A program made the position numbers and the translations under genes. Positions 31,920-42,042 of a stretch of DNA of 64,000 nucleotides are shown here, piece after piece. The notes under the pieces were generated by a model. The model worked only from the letters and a program-made list of their open reading frames with translations. It made no database searches and was not told the origin of the DNA. How positions within the stretch are numbered: position 1 is the stretch's first letter; every line of letters starts with the position of its first letter. The DNA is from Toxorhynchites rutilus septentrionalis (Eukaryota; Arthropoda; Insecta; Diptera; Culicidae): assembly GCF_029784135.1 (NCBI RefSeq), contig NC_073745.1, forward strand, positions 111,831,716 through 111,895,715. The letters run 5' to 3'.

Positions 31920-32269
31920 GTAGACATACAAAGAATAGTGAGGGTTAGTTTGTTTTCATAGGACTCCGAAATCTTTCCATTCAATTCGTTTGTTTATCAC
32001 TTCGGATACTATTTTAGAATTAAGTGAAATTTCCTTTTCAGTGAAGTTATTTTATGCAGTGTATTACTCTCAGATCTTTGAAAAAGAACTATCTCAATGG
32101 ATCGATTTTCTAAATCATTCTTTACCGGATCGATCTTCGAAAAATCAAATGCCTTTCTTGCAATTAATCTACTATTTCTTTATGAGTGTTATATTTTCTT
32201 TAAACAAGGAATTGAAATTCTATTTTTTTCATTTTTGACATAGAGACTACAAATACAAAATATGTTAAA

Positions 32270-32880
32270 CTATACACTGCGTTTCATAACTATAGAATCA
32301 CTTCATTTTTCTGAGTTCCCAGAGATATGTAAGAAGTCGGTTGAATTGAGTTATATAGTGTGGAATACAAAAAGTATCTTCATTTATAAGACTGGCCATT
32401 TGAATTTTAATGTTGTGTCCAAGCGCGAAACATTCAAATAACTAGAATTTCAGTGTTTCATAACTATAGAACCAGATGGAAAAACTCAAGCTCCTTCACA
32501 AAATTAACGTCTTTTTCAAATGAATTTCAATAAGTTTCTAATTCGTAGGTCATCTTTAGTTCCCAATTAGTTCAAATAATCCATTCGGGGTAGTTTCGAC
32601 CAAGCTGCACCATGTTGTAATGTGCATCTCGTTCTACGCAGAAGATACCGCTCGTTTAAGCTCTTCAAATCACTCATACTGCTTGTAAGTTGCATCTACT
32701 ATTCGTACGATCACTCCTCCTAAGTTCTTGGCAGGGTTTTGATTTGGTAAACAAGCTGACCAGTCCAGAATCTGAAGCCCCTGTTCATTAAACCATGCCA
32801 TGACCTTGCGGATTCTTGAATTGATGCCAAGTTACCCAATTATCACATTGTTTTTGATGCAAAACCAGCAGTAAATTATT
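32270..32880 (-). mobile_element. Tc1-like element fragment with antisense transposase remnant
   Basis: The left end, TACACTGCGTTTCATAACTATAG, is shared with 44632 and 62123. On the minus strand at 32600-32810 a remnant reads MAWFNEQGLQILDWSACLPNQNPAKNLGG and YKQYE-stop-FEELKRAV. This parallels the end of Tc1 transposases (WF..N...L-W-P-SPDLNPIENLWG). The SPDLNPIE block is degraded to LPNQNPAK, removing the catalytic residues. The right end was not found. Confidence 0.72.
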
Positions 32881-32924
32881 CTAAAGTCATTCTTGCAAGC
32901 TACTGTAATTTGTAGGTTTGTAAC

Positions 32925-33204
32925 ATGTTTGTCTGTAGCGCTTTACCACTTTGATAGAAATTTGACCCCCTTCCGGTTGACTGTTTGATCTGAAATTTGG
33001 AATACACCTTTATCTCTGCAGTCATTATTAAACTGCGTATTTCATGATTTGAAAAATCCAAGATGGCGGTCACTGCAAAATGGCGGATTACATATTTTCT
33101 CAAAACCTCATCAATATGGGTATCAAATGAAAGGGCTTGACTAGTAGAACACAGTTATACACGAGGAATGCAAATCCAGAATGGCCGCCACAACAAAATG
33201 GCGA
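32925..33204. repeat. Interspersed repeat with AAGATGGCGG words, copy 1
   Basis: The segment with TTCCGGTTGACTGTTTGATC, TCTCTGCAGTCATTATTAAAC, AAGATGGCGG and ATCAATATGGGTATCAAATG has relatives at 34230-34330 and 34380-34640. The order of landmarks is the same in the later copies, and a Tc1 fragment lies between them. It behaves like a diverged tandem or satellite-like repeat interrupted by that fragment. Confidence 0.6.
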
Positions 33205-33206
33205 TA

Positions 33207-33960
33207 CAGGTCGGACTCGATTATATACAGACTCGATTATATGTGATTCCAATTATATACAGGAACGAGGAACGTGATTCAAGCAGCGTACAGGAACAAT
33301 CTGAAAAGTCGTGTCGGCCGTGAAAAGTATTTCATCTCAAAGATGAATATGTGACAACGACTACAGTTTGCATATGTGAACAGACCTAAAGAGTTCGGAA
33401 ACAAATTCTTTTTTTCGGATGAGCCGGAAATCAATCTCTTTGAATCAGATGAAAGACTGATGGAAACCAGGAAACCAGAGGAAACCAGGATCGGTGCTCC
33501 AGGTGCAGCATTTGGTTCCCACAGTAAAACACGGCGGCGGTGGTCAGATGATGTATGGTACATTGACAGCTACTGGATCTGGAACCAGGGAGTAACCTGC
33601 AGTCTCCCGTTTAGAAATTGGGTATCCCTCGTGATTACTACTTTCAGCAGAATAATGACCCGAAGCAAACTGACCTCATCGTGTGAGAATGCCTGCTCTA
33701 TAATGTCCCAATCAACTCAAAACACCTCCGAAATCACCGGACTTAAACACTATTGAGTATACATGGTGGGAAATCAAGAACCATCTGAAAAAAAATCCAG
33801 GGAACGAAGCGGATCTCTAAACGACGATTACGGATATCTGGGATATCTGCATTTCCGTCTACAGTGACCAGAAATCTCGCCTCGACACTTGCAGGGAGTG
33901 CAGAATGCCAAAGGGGGGCAATACCAAATACTAGAGGATTGATTTTTGTTATCTGTTAAC
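33207..33960 (+). pseudogene. Tc1-like transposase relic behind a pogo-type terminus
   Basis: The first 24 bases repeat the CAGGTCGGACTCGATTATAT end of the MITE at 31125. From about 33370 the frame reads NRPKEFGNKFFFSDEPEINLFESDERLM (first catalytic Asp of the Tc1 core), then loses frame. Later pieces read DYYFQQNNDPKQT (second Asp replaced by Asn), SPDLNTIE-like sequence with WWEIKNHLKKNPGNEADL and a final GGNTKY. Several stops and frameshifts are present. Confidence 0.78.
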
Positions 33961-34204
33961 ATTTCTGAACTGATTTCAATTTTCTTTCTAAGAAAAACTT
34001 GAACTGTACTCTCAATTATGCCGCGTCCTAATTTGTAGATTTTTGGAGAACATGAAGTAGAAATTTGACCGTTTTAATTTTTTTCCTACCATTACATGAG
34101 AGGAAAAAGGATCGGTTTTACGACGAATATAAGTCGCATTTACTTTTTTTACTTCTTAACCCGAAGAACTCAAAAATAACAAACAAACACCAGGTGTATA
34201 CACG

Positions 34205-34640
34205 ATTGACTGTATATTTTTTCCAAAAACCCCATCAATATGGGTATCGAGTGAAAGGGCTTGACCTGTAGATCATAGCTATTTATGGAAAAATCAAATC
34301 CAAGATGGCCGCTGTAACAAAATAGCCAATTAGTTTTTTAAACGGTTTCATACAAATTTATCTGTTTGTATGTTTGTGGGGTTGTCCCACATTAATAAAA
34401 ATTTAACCCCGTTCCTTTTGACTAATTGATCTGAAATTTGGAACACACCTCCATCTCTGCTGTCATTATAATACTGTGTATTCCATTGTCTTGAAAAATC
34501 AAATTTGGCCGTCGCTAGAAAATGGCTGATTTCATATTGGTTTACAAAAAAAAATTGGAATATGTGTATCAAATGAATGGACTTGACTTGGAGAACAAAC
34601 TACATTAGGAACAACATAAATTCAGAAAGGTTACCGGCAC
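34205..34640. repeat. Interspersed repeat with AAGATGGCCG words, copies 2 and 3
   Basis: CCCCATCAATATGGGTATCG, AAGATGGCCGC and CCGTTCCTTTTGACTAATTG match the order of 32925-33204. A third, shorter version at 34550-34640 starts AATATGTGTATCAAATG. No coding potential. Confidence 0.6.
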
Positions 34641-35420
34641 AAAAAAAGGCGACTATGTAATTTTTGTAATCTCTCATTATTTCTTATTAAAATGAAATGA
34701 TTTGACCAATAGAATACAATAAATCATGAGAACATTCCGAAAAAATTAAACAAATTAAACATTATGAAAATTTTTGGATTGTTTTTATTGTAGAGAAATA
34801 TACAAATTATACAGATAATGTACTAAAAACTAGAAAAAAAAATGTAAAAAAAAAACTTTTTAAGTTAAACGGTTTTATTGTGATAAAACATGATAATAAG
34901 ACAGTTAATTAAGCATGTAGTAATTAGTAGTTATCACATCCCTTCCTTCCGTTTAAATTAAACAGTTTTTTTTAAAAAATTTTTATTCTATACTCTGCTT
35001 TAATTTATCATTATTATCACTATATTCTTTAATTTCTGAAACGCCAAAAGTCTCTCGATTGAAGTAGCCTACTAACTGAAACGGGTTAAGCCTCTTCATA
35101 CGAATGATGCAATTTTTCATGATTCATACGCGTCTAACTTTTGACTTTTGGATTAACTTCTGCGCATACTTGATGCCATCTTCGTAAGAGCTATTTTCGG
35201 ATTAATTGTTCCATAGGCGGCACGCTACCAACAACAAGCAATCATTAGAGACCCTTTCACGACGGTATGCCGATGCTACTTCTGCTGCTGCTCCGTGCAA
35301 AAATGCGACTGTGAAGCACCATTATTACATAAAACCCACTTGAATCGACCTTGCCACCACTAGGGTACCCACTTTGCTACCATTTAGATTGATTGACTCG
35401 AATCTCTGTACTAGTTACTG
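34641..35420. other. AT-rich stretch, nothing recognised
   Basis: Long A and T runs, no frame of note, no shared repeats seen. Confidence 0.4.
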
Positions 35421-36400
35421 ACCTAGAGAATGTTTTTGCAGCTTCCAGCCGCCGCTTCTAGTTAATCGCTCTGGACTAAAAGTGTTCAAGCCGAGCGCTG
35501 TGAGCGTAACGGCAGGAAGTCATTTGTTACGCGATTTTTGTTTCCGATAGCGTTGTAACGAGGCAGCAGCATCAATGCTGCTGCATCAGTCACCAGCCCA
35601 TCGCGATGTAATCCACGGATATAGCGCGAGACAGCCACCAATTGAGTCCGGCTTTTCAATTCCACCCATCCGAGTCAGCTGTTCTCGCGGTGTGGTCGCT
35701 AGTTCGAGTGGTGGGCAGGAGCGCCCAATTACCACACGCAGGTGCCGAAAATTAAAATAAACACGTTAGGAGGCGATCCACCAAAGCGATCCTGCTGTCG
35801 TGATTTTCGGCTTTCGGTGATTGCTTTATCGCGCGGGACAACTCTTCAAACCGGCGATAAACCCGGGGGCGATCATTCTTCACATGTCTTCGAGAAGGTA
35901 GAGGATCTCGTTTCGTTTCGTTTTATTTCGATGCTGCTGCTGCTGCTCCAATCATCCGATCGGTCGTGCTTCGCATTGTTGCCTCCAGGGCTCGGCGTGT
36001 GTGTATATATGGGTTCAGGTCCAAAACATTTCTCACGCTCCGGCGAAATCAGGATAGTAGTTTTTGCGGGTTCAAGAGTGCTTGTGCTTGTGCGGAAGAC
36101 TGACAAAAATAGACATGATTCAATCTGTTTGGAGTGGAGAATGAGCATCTTTCGAGCACAGCACGCGACCCACGTCTCGGAACATGCCCAAGAGCATCGC
36201 GATAAACCTTTGCTTGCAGGTGGATAGTAGTTCCTCGCGGCGCACGGGTTCGTTCTGATAGGTTCCCATTCAGGTTGGGATTATTAGCCATTTATCATGC
36301 TCGCGGTTAATTGAACAGGTTTTAATCAAGCACCGATTCTGGCACTGGATTCTCTAGATGTTACGCTCGCGCGTGCTCTCTGATGGCGATTAATAAGGGG
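35421..36400. other. GC-richer unique island
   Basis: Base composition rises relative to the flanks, with CpG-containing words (GCGCGAGAC, CCGGCGATAAACCCGGG, GATCGGTCG) and several CTG/CAG runs (GCAGCAGCATCAATGCTGCTGC is a small inverted repeat near 35563). A 161-codon frame at 35742-36227 (+) and opposing minus frames show no domain. It has no relative elsewhere in the window. A 5' exon or regulatory element of a neighbouring gene is possible but not demonstrated. Confidence 0.4.
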
Positions 36401-36619
36401 AAGAATTTGTCTTAAAAAAAAGTTGGATGCAAAAAGGGCGAAACTTTGCATGCTGTACTAAATGTAAGCTAACTAAAGGTGAGCTAGTATTGAATTATCT
36501 GAACTGAAGTTTGAATAGTGAACCCATTTTATCGAGAATATAATTGGAAGATTTGAGAAGAATCCACGGCTTATTATTCAATTTTAGAATGAAACTATTC
36601 AATGATTGCACCGTATATG

Positions 36620-37330
36620 TACAATAAAAGTATATGTGGTATACCGTTTTCCCTCAGTGTAAATTCTGCATACAAGGATCCCCCTAAGATTTTAAACAGG
36701 ATTCAAGTCTGGAGAGTGAACCGGCCAGCCAACAAAAATAAGTTTTTGGTTCTTAATCCATTGCTTAGTTTTCTTGCTGGTATGAATAGTAGCATGGTTT
36801 TGCTGGAATGTGAATTTTTTGTGACAATATCCACGCAAAAACGGTAGGAGAGAGGATTCCAGAACATGTATGTAATCCTTGAACGATGTGAAAGCTATCT
36901 TAAGCTTTCCGGTTGCACAGAATCCCGCCCAAACCACGCACGAGCCTCCACCAAAATTCCTGGTTGAGAAATAATGTCCCTTCTTCCGTAAATCACGCCG
37001 GTGCCCATTGAAACCATCAGGACCATCCAAATTGACCTTTTTTCGTCAGTGAAGATAACCTAAACATTGAAGAACTTTTCATATCAAATATTGCCTTATT
37101 TGCATAATCGATTTTGAAGTATTCGAAGCTGTTCTAGCTATTTCCCGATTATCCCGGTCAGAGAGCTTCGATCCACGTGGAGCTCTCTCCTTCTTACCGT
37201 ATCCTTAAGGATTCGTCAAATAATTGAGCACTATCTAATGGGATCGTCCAATCCGACGATCCGACGACGAATTTCTCTGACACCAAAATTTTCTTGGTGA
37301 AATGCATCGAGTTGGCTTTCTTCTCTCTCC
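36620..37330 (-). pseudogene. Tc1-like transposase with internal deletion
   Basis: Reading on the minus strand, an N-terminal helix-turn-helix relic with degraded frames is seen at 37150-37330 (KLSDRDNREIARTASNTSKSI). After an internal deletion the core follows: NLDGPDGFNGHRRDL, SCVVWAGFCATGKLKIAF and KFTFQQNHATIHTSKKTKQW. Next come SPDLNPV, a stop, then NLRG. The catalytic Asp of FQQD is Asn here and the Glu of NPVEN is a stop. A close relative is at 63437-63895. It abuts the repeat element at 37340. Confidence 0.85.
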
Positions 37331-37339
37331 GTGAGGATT

Positions 37340-38165
37340 TTGACGTGGGACTACGTCTAACCGGAATATATGAGGGGTAAAATGAAAACCTAATCACAAA
37401 ATATGCAGTAAAAAATGAAGGATTTCGAATGCTTATAACTCGAACATTTCTTACTGGATCGGAAAGATGTTTGCATCAAATGATAGGGAATATTTCTACG
37501 TATCTAACGCAATTAATAAAATGTTATTCTTCTTTAGATAAACAATTGAATAATTGTAAAATGTTAAGCTTTATCTAAACACCCCAACTGCCTCGTTTTG
37601 ATTGGCCCGATTTACAGCTTCCCCAATACAGCCATCACAACCATGCAGCCTCGGGGAAATCAGCATTGCAAACACATAAAAGTATGGGGACTTTTGTTTT
37701 CACCGAAATGTGTTCCCTAACACAGACTTCAAAACCAAGCAGCGTTGCAGAAATCGGCATTGCAAACACGTGAAAGTAGGGGGAGCTTTTGCTCCTACCG
37801 AAATGTGTTCCCTAACAGAGATTTCAAAACCATGGTGCCTGGAGGAAATCGGCATTGCAAATTCATGCAAGTTGAGGATATTTTTGTTCCGACTGAAATG
37901 TGTTTCCCTAACACAGACTTCAAATCCATGGAGCGTGGAAATTGAAAATTGGCATTGCAAATCGAGGGCATTTTTGTTCCGACTGAAATGTGTTTGCCTA
38001 ACACAGACTTCAACACCAAGGTATCTGGTGAAATCGGCTTTGCAAATAAACTGGGAGTACTTTTGTACTCGCTTGCCTTTGTGCAGACTAGAATAAGTTT
38101 CCCTAACACGGTCTTCTAAACTTAGGAACCTGGGAAAATCGTGCATACACTAGAGGCAAACAAAT
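37340..38165 (+). mobile_element. Helentron/HINE-like element, left part with ~90 bp repeats
   Basis: It begins TTTTGACGTGGGACTACGTC (motif 37342-37357) followed by TAACCGGAATATATGAGGGG, the same variant start as the histone H2A element at 6168. From 37640 to 38140 there are five units of a repeat of roughly 80-95 bp, each with CCGAAATGTGTTCCCTAAC, AGACTTCAAAACCA and ATCGGCATTGCAAA. No right hairpin follows before the pogo fragment at 38230. Frames on both strands here are products of the repeats. Confidence 0.7.
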
Positions 38166-38229
38166 ATTACCGAGAAAAATGCATAATTTATGTATCCTTT
38201 TCCACCTCATTGCACATAACGCTTACAGT

Positions 38230-38565
38230 CACTGGATGTTTCAGTTATGGGTCCTCCTAAGCAAAAGCTTTCAGTTTCCCAAAACGATTGGCTACTGAAC
38301 CATCCTGGAAAAACTATTTCTTTACTCGACATTGCAGGTATAGTTACATACATTCTCAAATAACGTTTTTTCAGACAAGGGTTTTGAATGCTTAAATGAC
38401 TCATCGGGTGATACAAGATTTTACTTTGACAACTTTGTCTCTGGAAAATGTTGAATCTTTTTCCAGAAGTTTCACCGCGGCCAACCACCACTCGAGGACG
38501 AAAGAAGGGAAAATCACGAATTTTGACTGACTCTCCTTTTCCAACAGATTCCGTTAATCTTTGAA
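38230..38565 (+). pseudogene. Pogo-like transposase C-terminal fragment
   Basis: The frame has GPPKQKLSVSQNDWLLNHPGK, then after disruptions KGFECLN, and finally PTTTRGRKKGKSRILTDSP. The last part resembles the PRK-RGRKRGKT-ILTDTP tail that follows the DDE domain in pogo/CENP-B-like insect transposases, and the first resembles W-NPGK-IT before it. No catalytic residues are included. The call rests on these short motifs only. Confidence 0.45.
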
Positions 38566-38659
38566 CAGAATATTTCTGCATTCTTCATGCTGGAAATAAG
38601 TGGAAATGGAAGAAATTGTTGATAAACATAAAATTTTCATTAAGCTAGCTAAGTTTTTT

Positions 38660-39427
38660 TTGACGTAGGACTACGTCTTACATTAAGGGTGCCGAATCAG
38701 AAAACAGGTCACGTTTTTATGAAATAAAGTTAACGTTAATAACTGTTTTTGCTGCGAACGGATTTTAACGATTGGCATACCAATCGAACGGGCAACTTAT
38801 GCAGCCGCTAGAATAAAAACAACGAAGGGGGATAGCGAAAAGAGAATATTTGAGATGTAAACTCCACCCTTGCATAGTGAGTAAACTGCCGCTGGCGTAT
38901 AAGTATTGCATCTCCTCTGAGGAATATTCTCGGAATCTTTCTGAGCCCGAAACAGCAAACATCGCTTATTCTGTTCGTTTTGTGTTTTATGTTTTCCCTC
39001 GAGCTGTGAACGCTAGCGAATATTTCACATGAAGTGTGTTTCGATGTTTCATTTTTATCGCTACAACTGTGTGCATCTGCTAGAGGCGTGTTTGATGCTT
39101 GTTGAATGGCGATGCACGAAAGATGTCTCTCGTTAAATACTCAATTCAATGCGTGCATTGATATAAAGAAACAATTTGTGACATATAACCAATTAGTGTA
39201 TTGTTCTCGCAAAAGCAAGAAAGAATCGTTGCTTCTCGAAATGATTCTACAAAACTACGTAAGCCATGAAAACTTTTCAGGGTCTCCGGAACTTTTTACT
39301 AAATAGTTGTTTATGAAATTTCGACGTATTCGCAAATTATATCCGAAATGATAAACCAACAAATTAAAACAAAAACATTGCGTAGTCCTACGTCCTAAGC
39401 GGTCGTGTCTCGGATACAACCCCTCGA
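38660..39427 (+). mobile_element. Helentron/HINE-like element
   Basis: Start motif TTGACGTAGGACTACGTC (38662-38677), inverted motif GTAGTCCTACGTC (39382-39394), hairpin arms GGTCGTGTC and GATACAACC (39401-39421), then a T-containing end. The first 100 bp (CATTAAGGGTGCCGAATCAG, CAGGTCACGTTTTTATG) closely match 58589-58680. The middle does not match that element, so the two share ends but have different cargo. No protein is recognised in the middle. Confidence 0.75.
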
Positions 39428-39669
39428 ATTTTTGTATTGTTGTCTGAAAGTGCCCCAGCACTGTCCGAAACAGCGCCAGACATGGGGCTTCGGAAAATTC
39501 GAAAAAATTCGGAAAAAAGGGCAATTTTCTAAAATTTGAATAAACCATTCGTGATCGCATCAACCCACACCTCCAACATATGATAATTCGATGTTCAAAT
39601 AACAACCAAGATGAATCCAGGATTGTTTCTAAAGTTTACAAAAAATATTGAAAATCAAGGAAAAAGAAG

Positions 39670-42029
39670 ATTCGGGGGTCCCCGTAGCCACATTGCACTA
39701 TGGTCCAGGAGGTGCATTTAAGTGGAAATTAGCATCTAGAGCTCGACAGCGATTCTCTAGACAAAAACTGTCTTCGACAAAGTTGTTACATATAATGGAG
39801 CGCTCATTTTATGTTATCAAAAATAGGGTGACCAAAATATACGATGAAATAAAAAATCTAACTTTCATATCATTATAGATAGTGGTAAACATAGTTAGAC
39901 AATATTGTAGCTCTGGTTATTTTAAGTATTTTTGTGGAACAATATTTCTTTCTATCTCTTCAAATAACCGGTATAACGCTTTTTCTCTAGGGTGAGTTAG
40001 GGTTACCATGAAAAAAAAGGTTTTTTTGCTCTAATTTTTATATGTAAAATTCTACATCCAAAACTGTTTTTGAATGATCTTTATAGTTTTCCAATCCACG
40101 TATTTTACGGTGCATAACTTGTATGTATCTTAATGCTACTCGAAGTTATTGATGTTTTTTCCCCGAAAACACGACCTTTTCATTTGCTTGTCGTTCATTT
40201 TGGGGCAAACATAATAAAAAATTATTGATAGCATTTTAAAGAGCACATTTGACTCTACATAAAGTGAAACTTTCAAAAGAGTGTTATTTTTTATATTTGA
40301 GTAAATTAAATTTGAAATTATGAGTTTTTGCATATAAATGAACAAGTTACAATTTTTAAATGCATATAGTAAGCGTAGACCTTAAAGCAGCATCAATTCA
40401 GTTCAGTCTTATAGCCACTCAACATGGAGGTTCAAAGAAGACACATTGTTGATTTCCTTTTTCGGTGGACGAAATATAGAAGGAGTTATACAATTATTAC
40501 GAGAAAAATTTCTGACTATTTTCTTTTTCTAATTTAGTTATATATTGACATATTTTACTGGCGATGAATTGATTGATGACATTATTTTACCAAACTTTTG
40601 TTGTTCCTATTGTTTTATTCAAATTTATTTTTATAATCTTCCGTATGTACATATTAACCTGTTTTAGTTGTTCTAATGGGAATTACATTCATAGTAATAA
40701 ATAAAAATCATACAAATAAAAAACTACAAAATCAAATGCTTAGCATTTTCCGGAATCAGAAGATCGGAATACTCTGGTGTTTGCCTATTACTAAGAGATA
40801 ATACTGGATCCGAAGCTGTTGCGAAGCTCAGTTCTTCAGCAGAAAATTTTTCTGTAATCTCCCGAACACGGTTACGCTTTATCCTTTGGCTCAGCTTCTT
40901 TTCTTGCTCAGCTTTCTTTCTTGCCTTCTAGCAGTAATTGCAACTTGTTCATTTATATGCAAAAACTCATAATTTCAAATTTAATTTACTCAAATACAAA
41001 AAATAACACTCTTTTGAAAGTTACACCTTATGTAGAATAAAATGTGCTCTTTAAAATGCCTTCAATAATTTTTTATTATGTTTGCTCCAAAAAGAACGAC
41101 TAGCAAATGAAAAGGTCATGCTTTCGGGGAAAAAACATCAATAACTTTGGGTAGAATTAAGATACATACAAGTTATGCACCGTAAAATGCGTGGATTGGA
41201 AAGCTCTAAAAGTCATTCGAAGACAGTTTTGAAGTAGAATTTCACATATAAAAGTTAGAGCAAAAAAACCTTTTTTTTTTCATGGTAACCCTAACTCAAC
41301 CTAGAGAAAAAGCGCTATATCGGTTATTTGAAGAGATAGAAAGAAATATTTTTCCACAAAGTTACTTAAAATAACCAGGGCTACAATATTGTCGAACTAT
41401 GTTTACCTCTATCTATAAAGATAAGAAAGTTAGATTGTTCATTTCATCGACAATTTTGGTCACCCTATTTTTGATAACATAAAAATGAGCGATCTATTAT
41501 ATGTAACAACTTTGTCGAAGACAGTTTTTGTCTAGAGAATCACTGTCGAGCTCTAGATGCTAATTTCCACTTGAATGCACCTCCTGGACCATAATGCATT
41601 GGTTGCGCGTTCGCTTAGTAAGCGATCGATCGTGAGTTCAGAACTCAGGGCCCTCATTGACCATCTTTGTGTTGTTACAGAATAACTACGTCCACGCAAC
41701 AATCATCAGCGATGGAGATCGATCCACGGTCGAAATAAGATTGATTCATCCATACAACTGCTCTGCTCTTCAAGACACATCGGGCTGCTGTTCTATAAAC
41801 AACTCAACAATGATCAATCAACTGTCTCCGCTGTCCGGTCTAATTGGATGTTGGAAGAACAGAAGGAAAAACTCTTACGCCTAAATGGCTACCGTGTAAA
41901 TGTGTACAGAAGTGTATACTCTAACGCCGAAAAATGGCAACTGTATAAAGTGCTAATTAACGATTAAAATTCGGCTCTGTTATAGCTAAAAATGCTAATG
42001 AGCCTAAAATAAACAAAAGGGATAAAAAA
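39670..42029 (+). mobile_element. SINE family 1, copy 2, split by a nested transposon
   Basis: The head GGGGGTCCCCGTAGCCACATTG is at 39674-39695, and the remainder resumes at 41602 with GTTGCGCGTTCGCTTAG, GTGAGTTCAGAACTC (B-box region) and the body. The tail reads AATTCGGCTCTGTTATAGC, then AATGAGCCTAAAATAAAC and an A-rich end. A 13 bp direct repeat AAGGAAAAAGAAG at 39657-39669 and 42030-42042 is the target duplication of the SINE across the whole 2.4 kb, which shows that the SINE landed first and was later interrupted. Confidence 0.88.
39696..41596. mobile_element. Hairpin-like transposon with ~650 bp inverted repeats, CACTA-type ends
   Basis: The left end CACTATGGTCCAGGAGG and the right end are inverted, and the match continues inward to about 40353 on the left and 40936 on the right with high identity. 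CATTG is present on each side (39691-39695 and 41597-41601), giving a 4-5 bp duplication. The spacer of about 580 bp has a plus-strand start MEVQRRHIVDFLFRWTKY at 40423 and, on the minus strand at 40745-40930, an open coding-like end with KKLSQRIKRNRVREITEKFSAEE stopping near 40735. Terminal CACTA with a short duplication suggests the CMC/Chapaev group, which is inference. Confidence 0.82.
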
Positions 42030-42042
42030 AAGGAAAAAGAAG

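Noticed and set aside
35742..36227. 161-codon plus-strand frame in a GC-rich island
   Set aside because: No domain or repeat structure; length is unremarkable for GC-richer DNA, and minus-strand frames of similar quality overlap it.
37700..38146. Overlapping long frames on both strands
   Set aside because: They arise from the ~90 bp tandem repeats, whose length is nearly a multiple of three in places.
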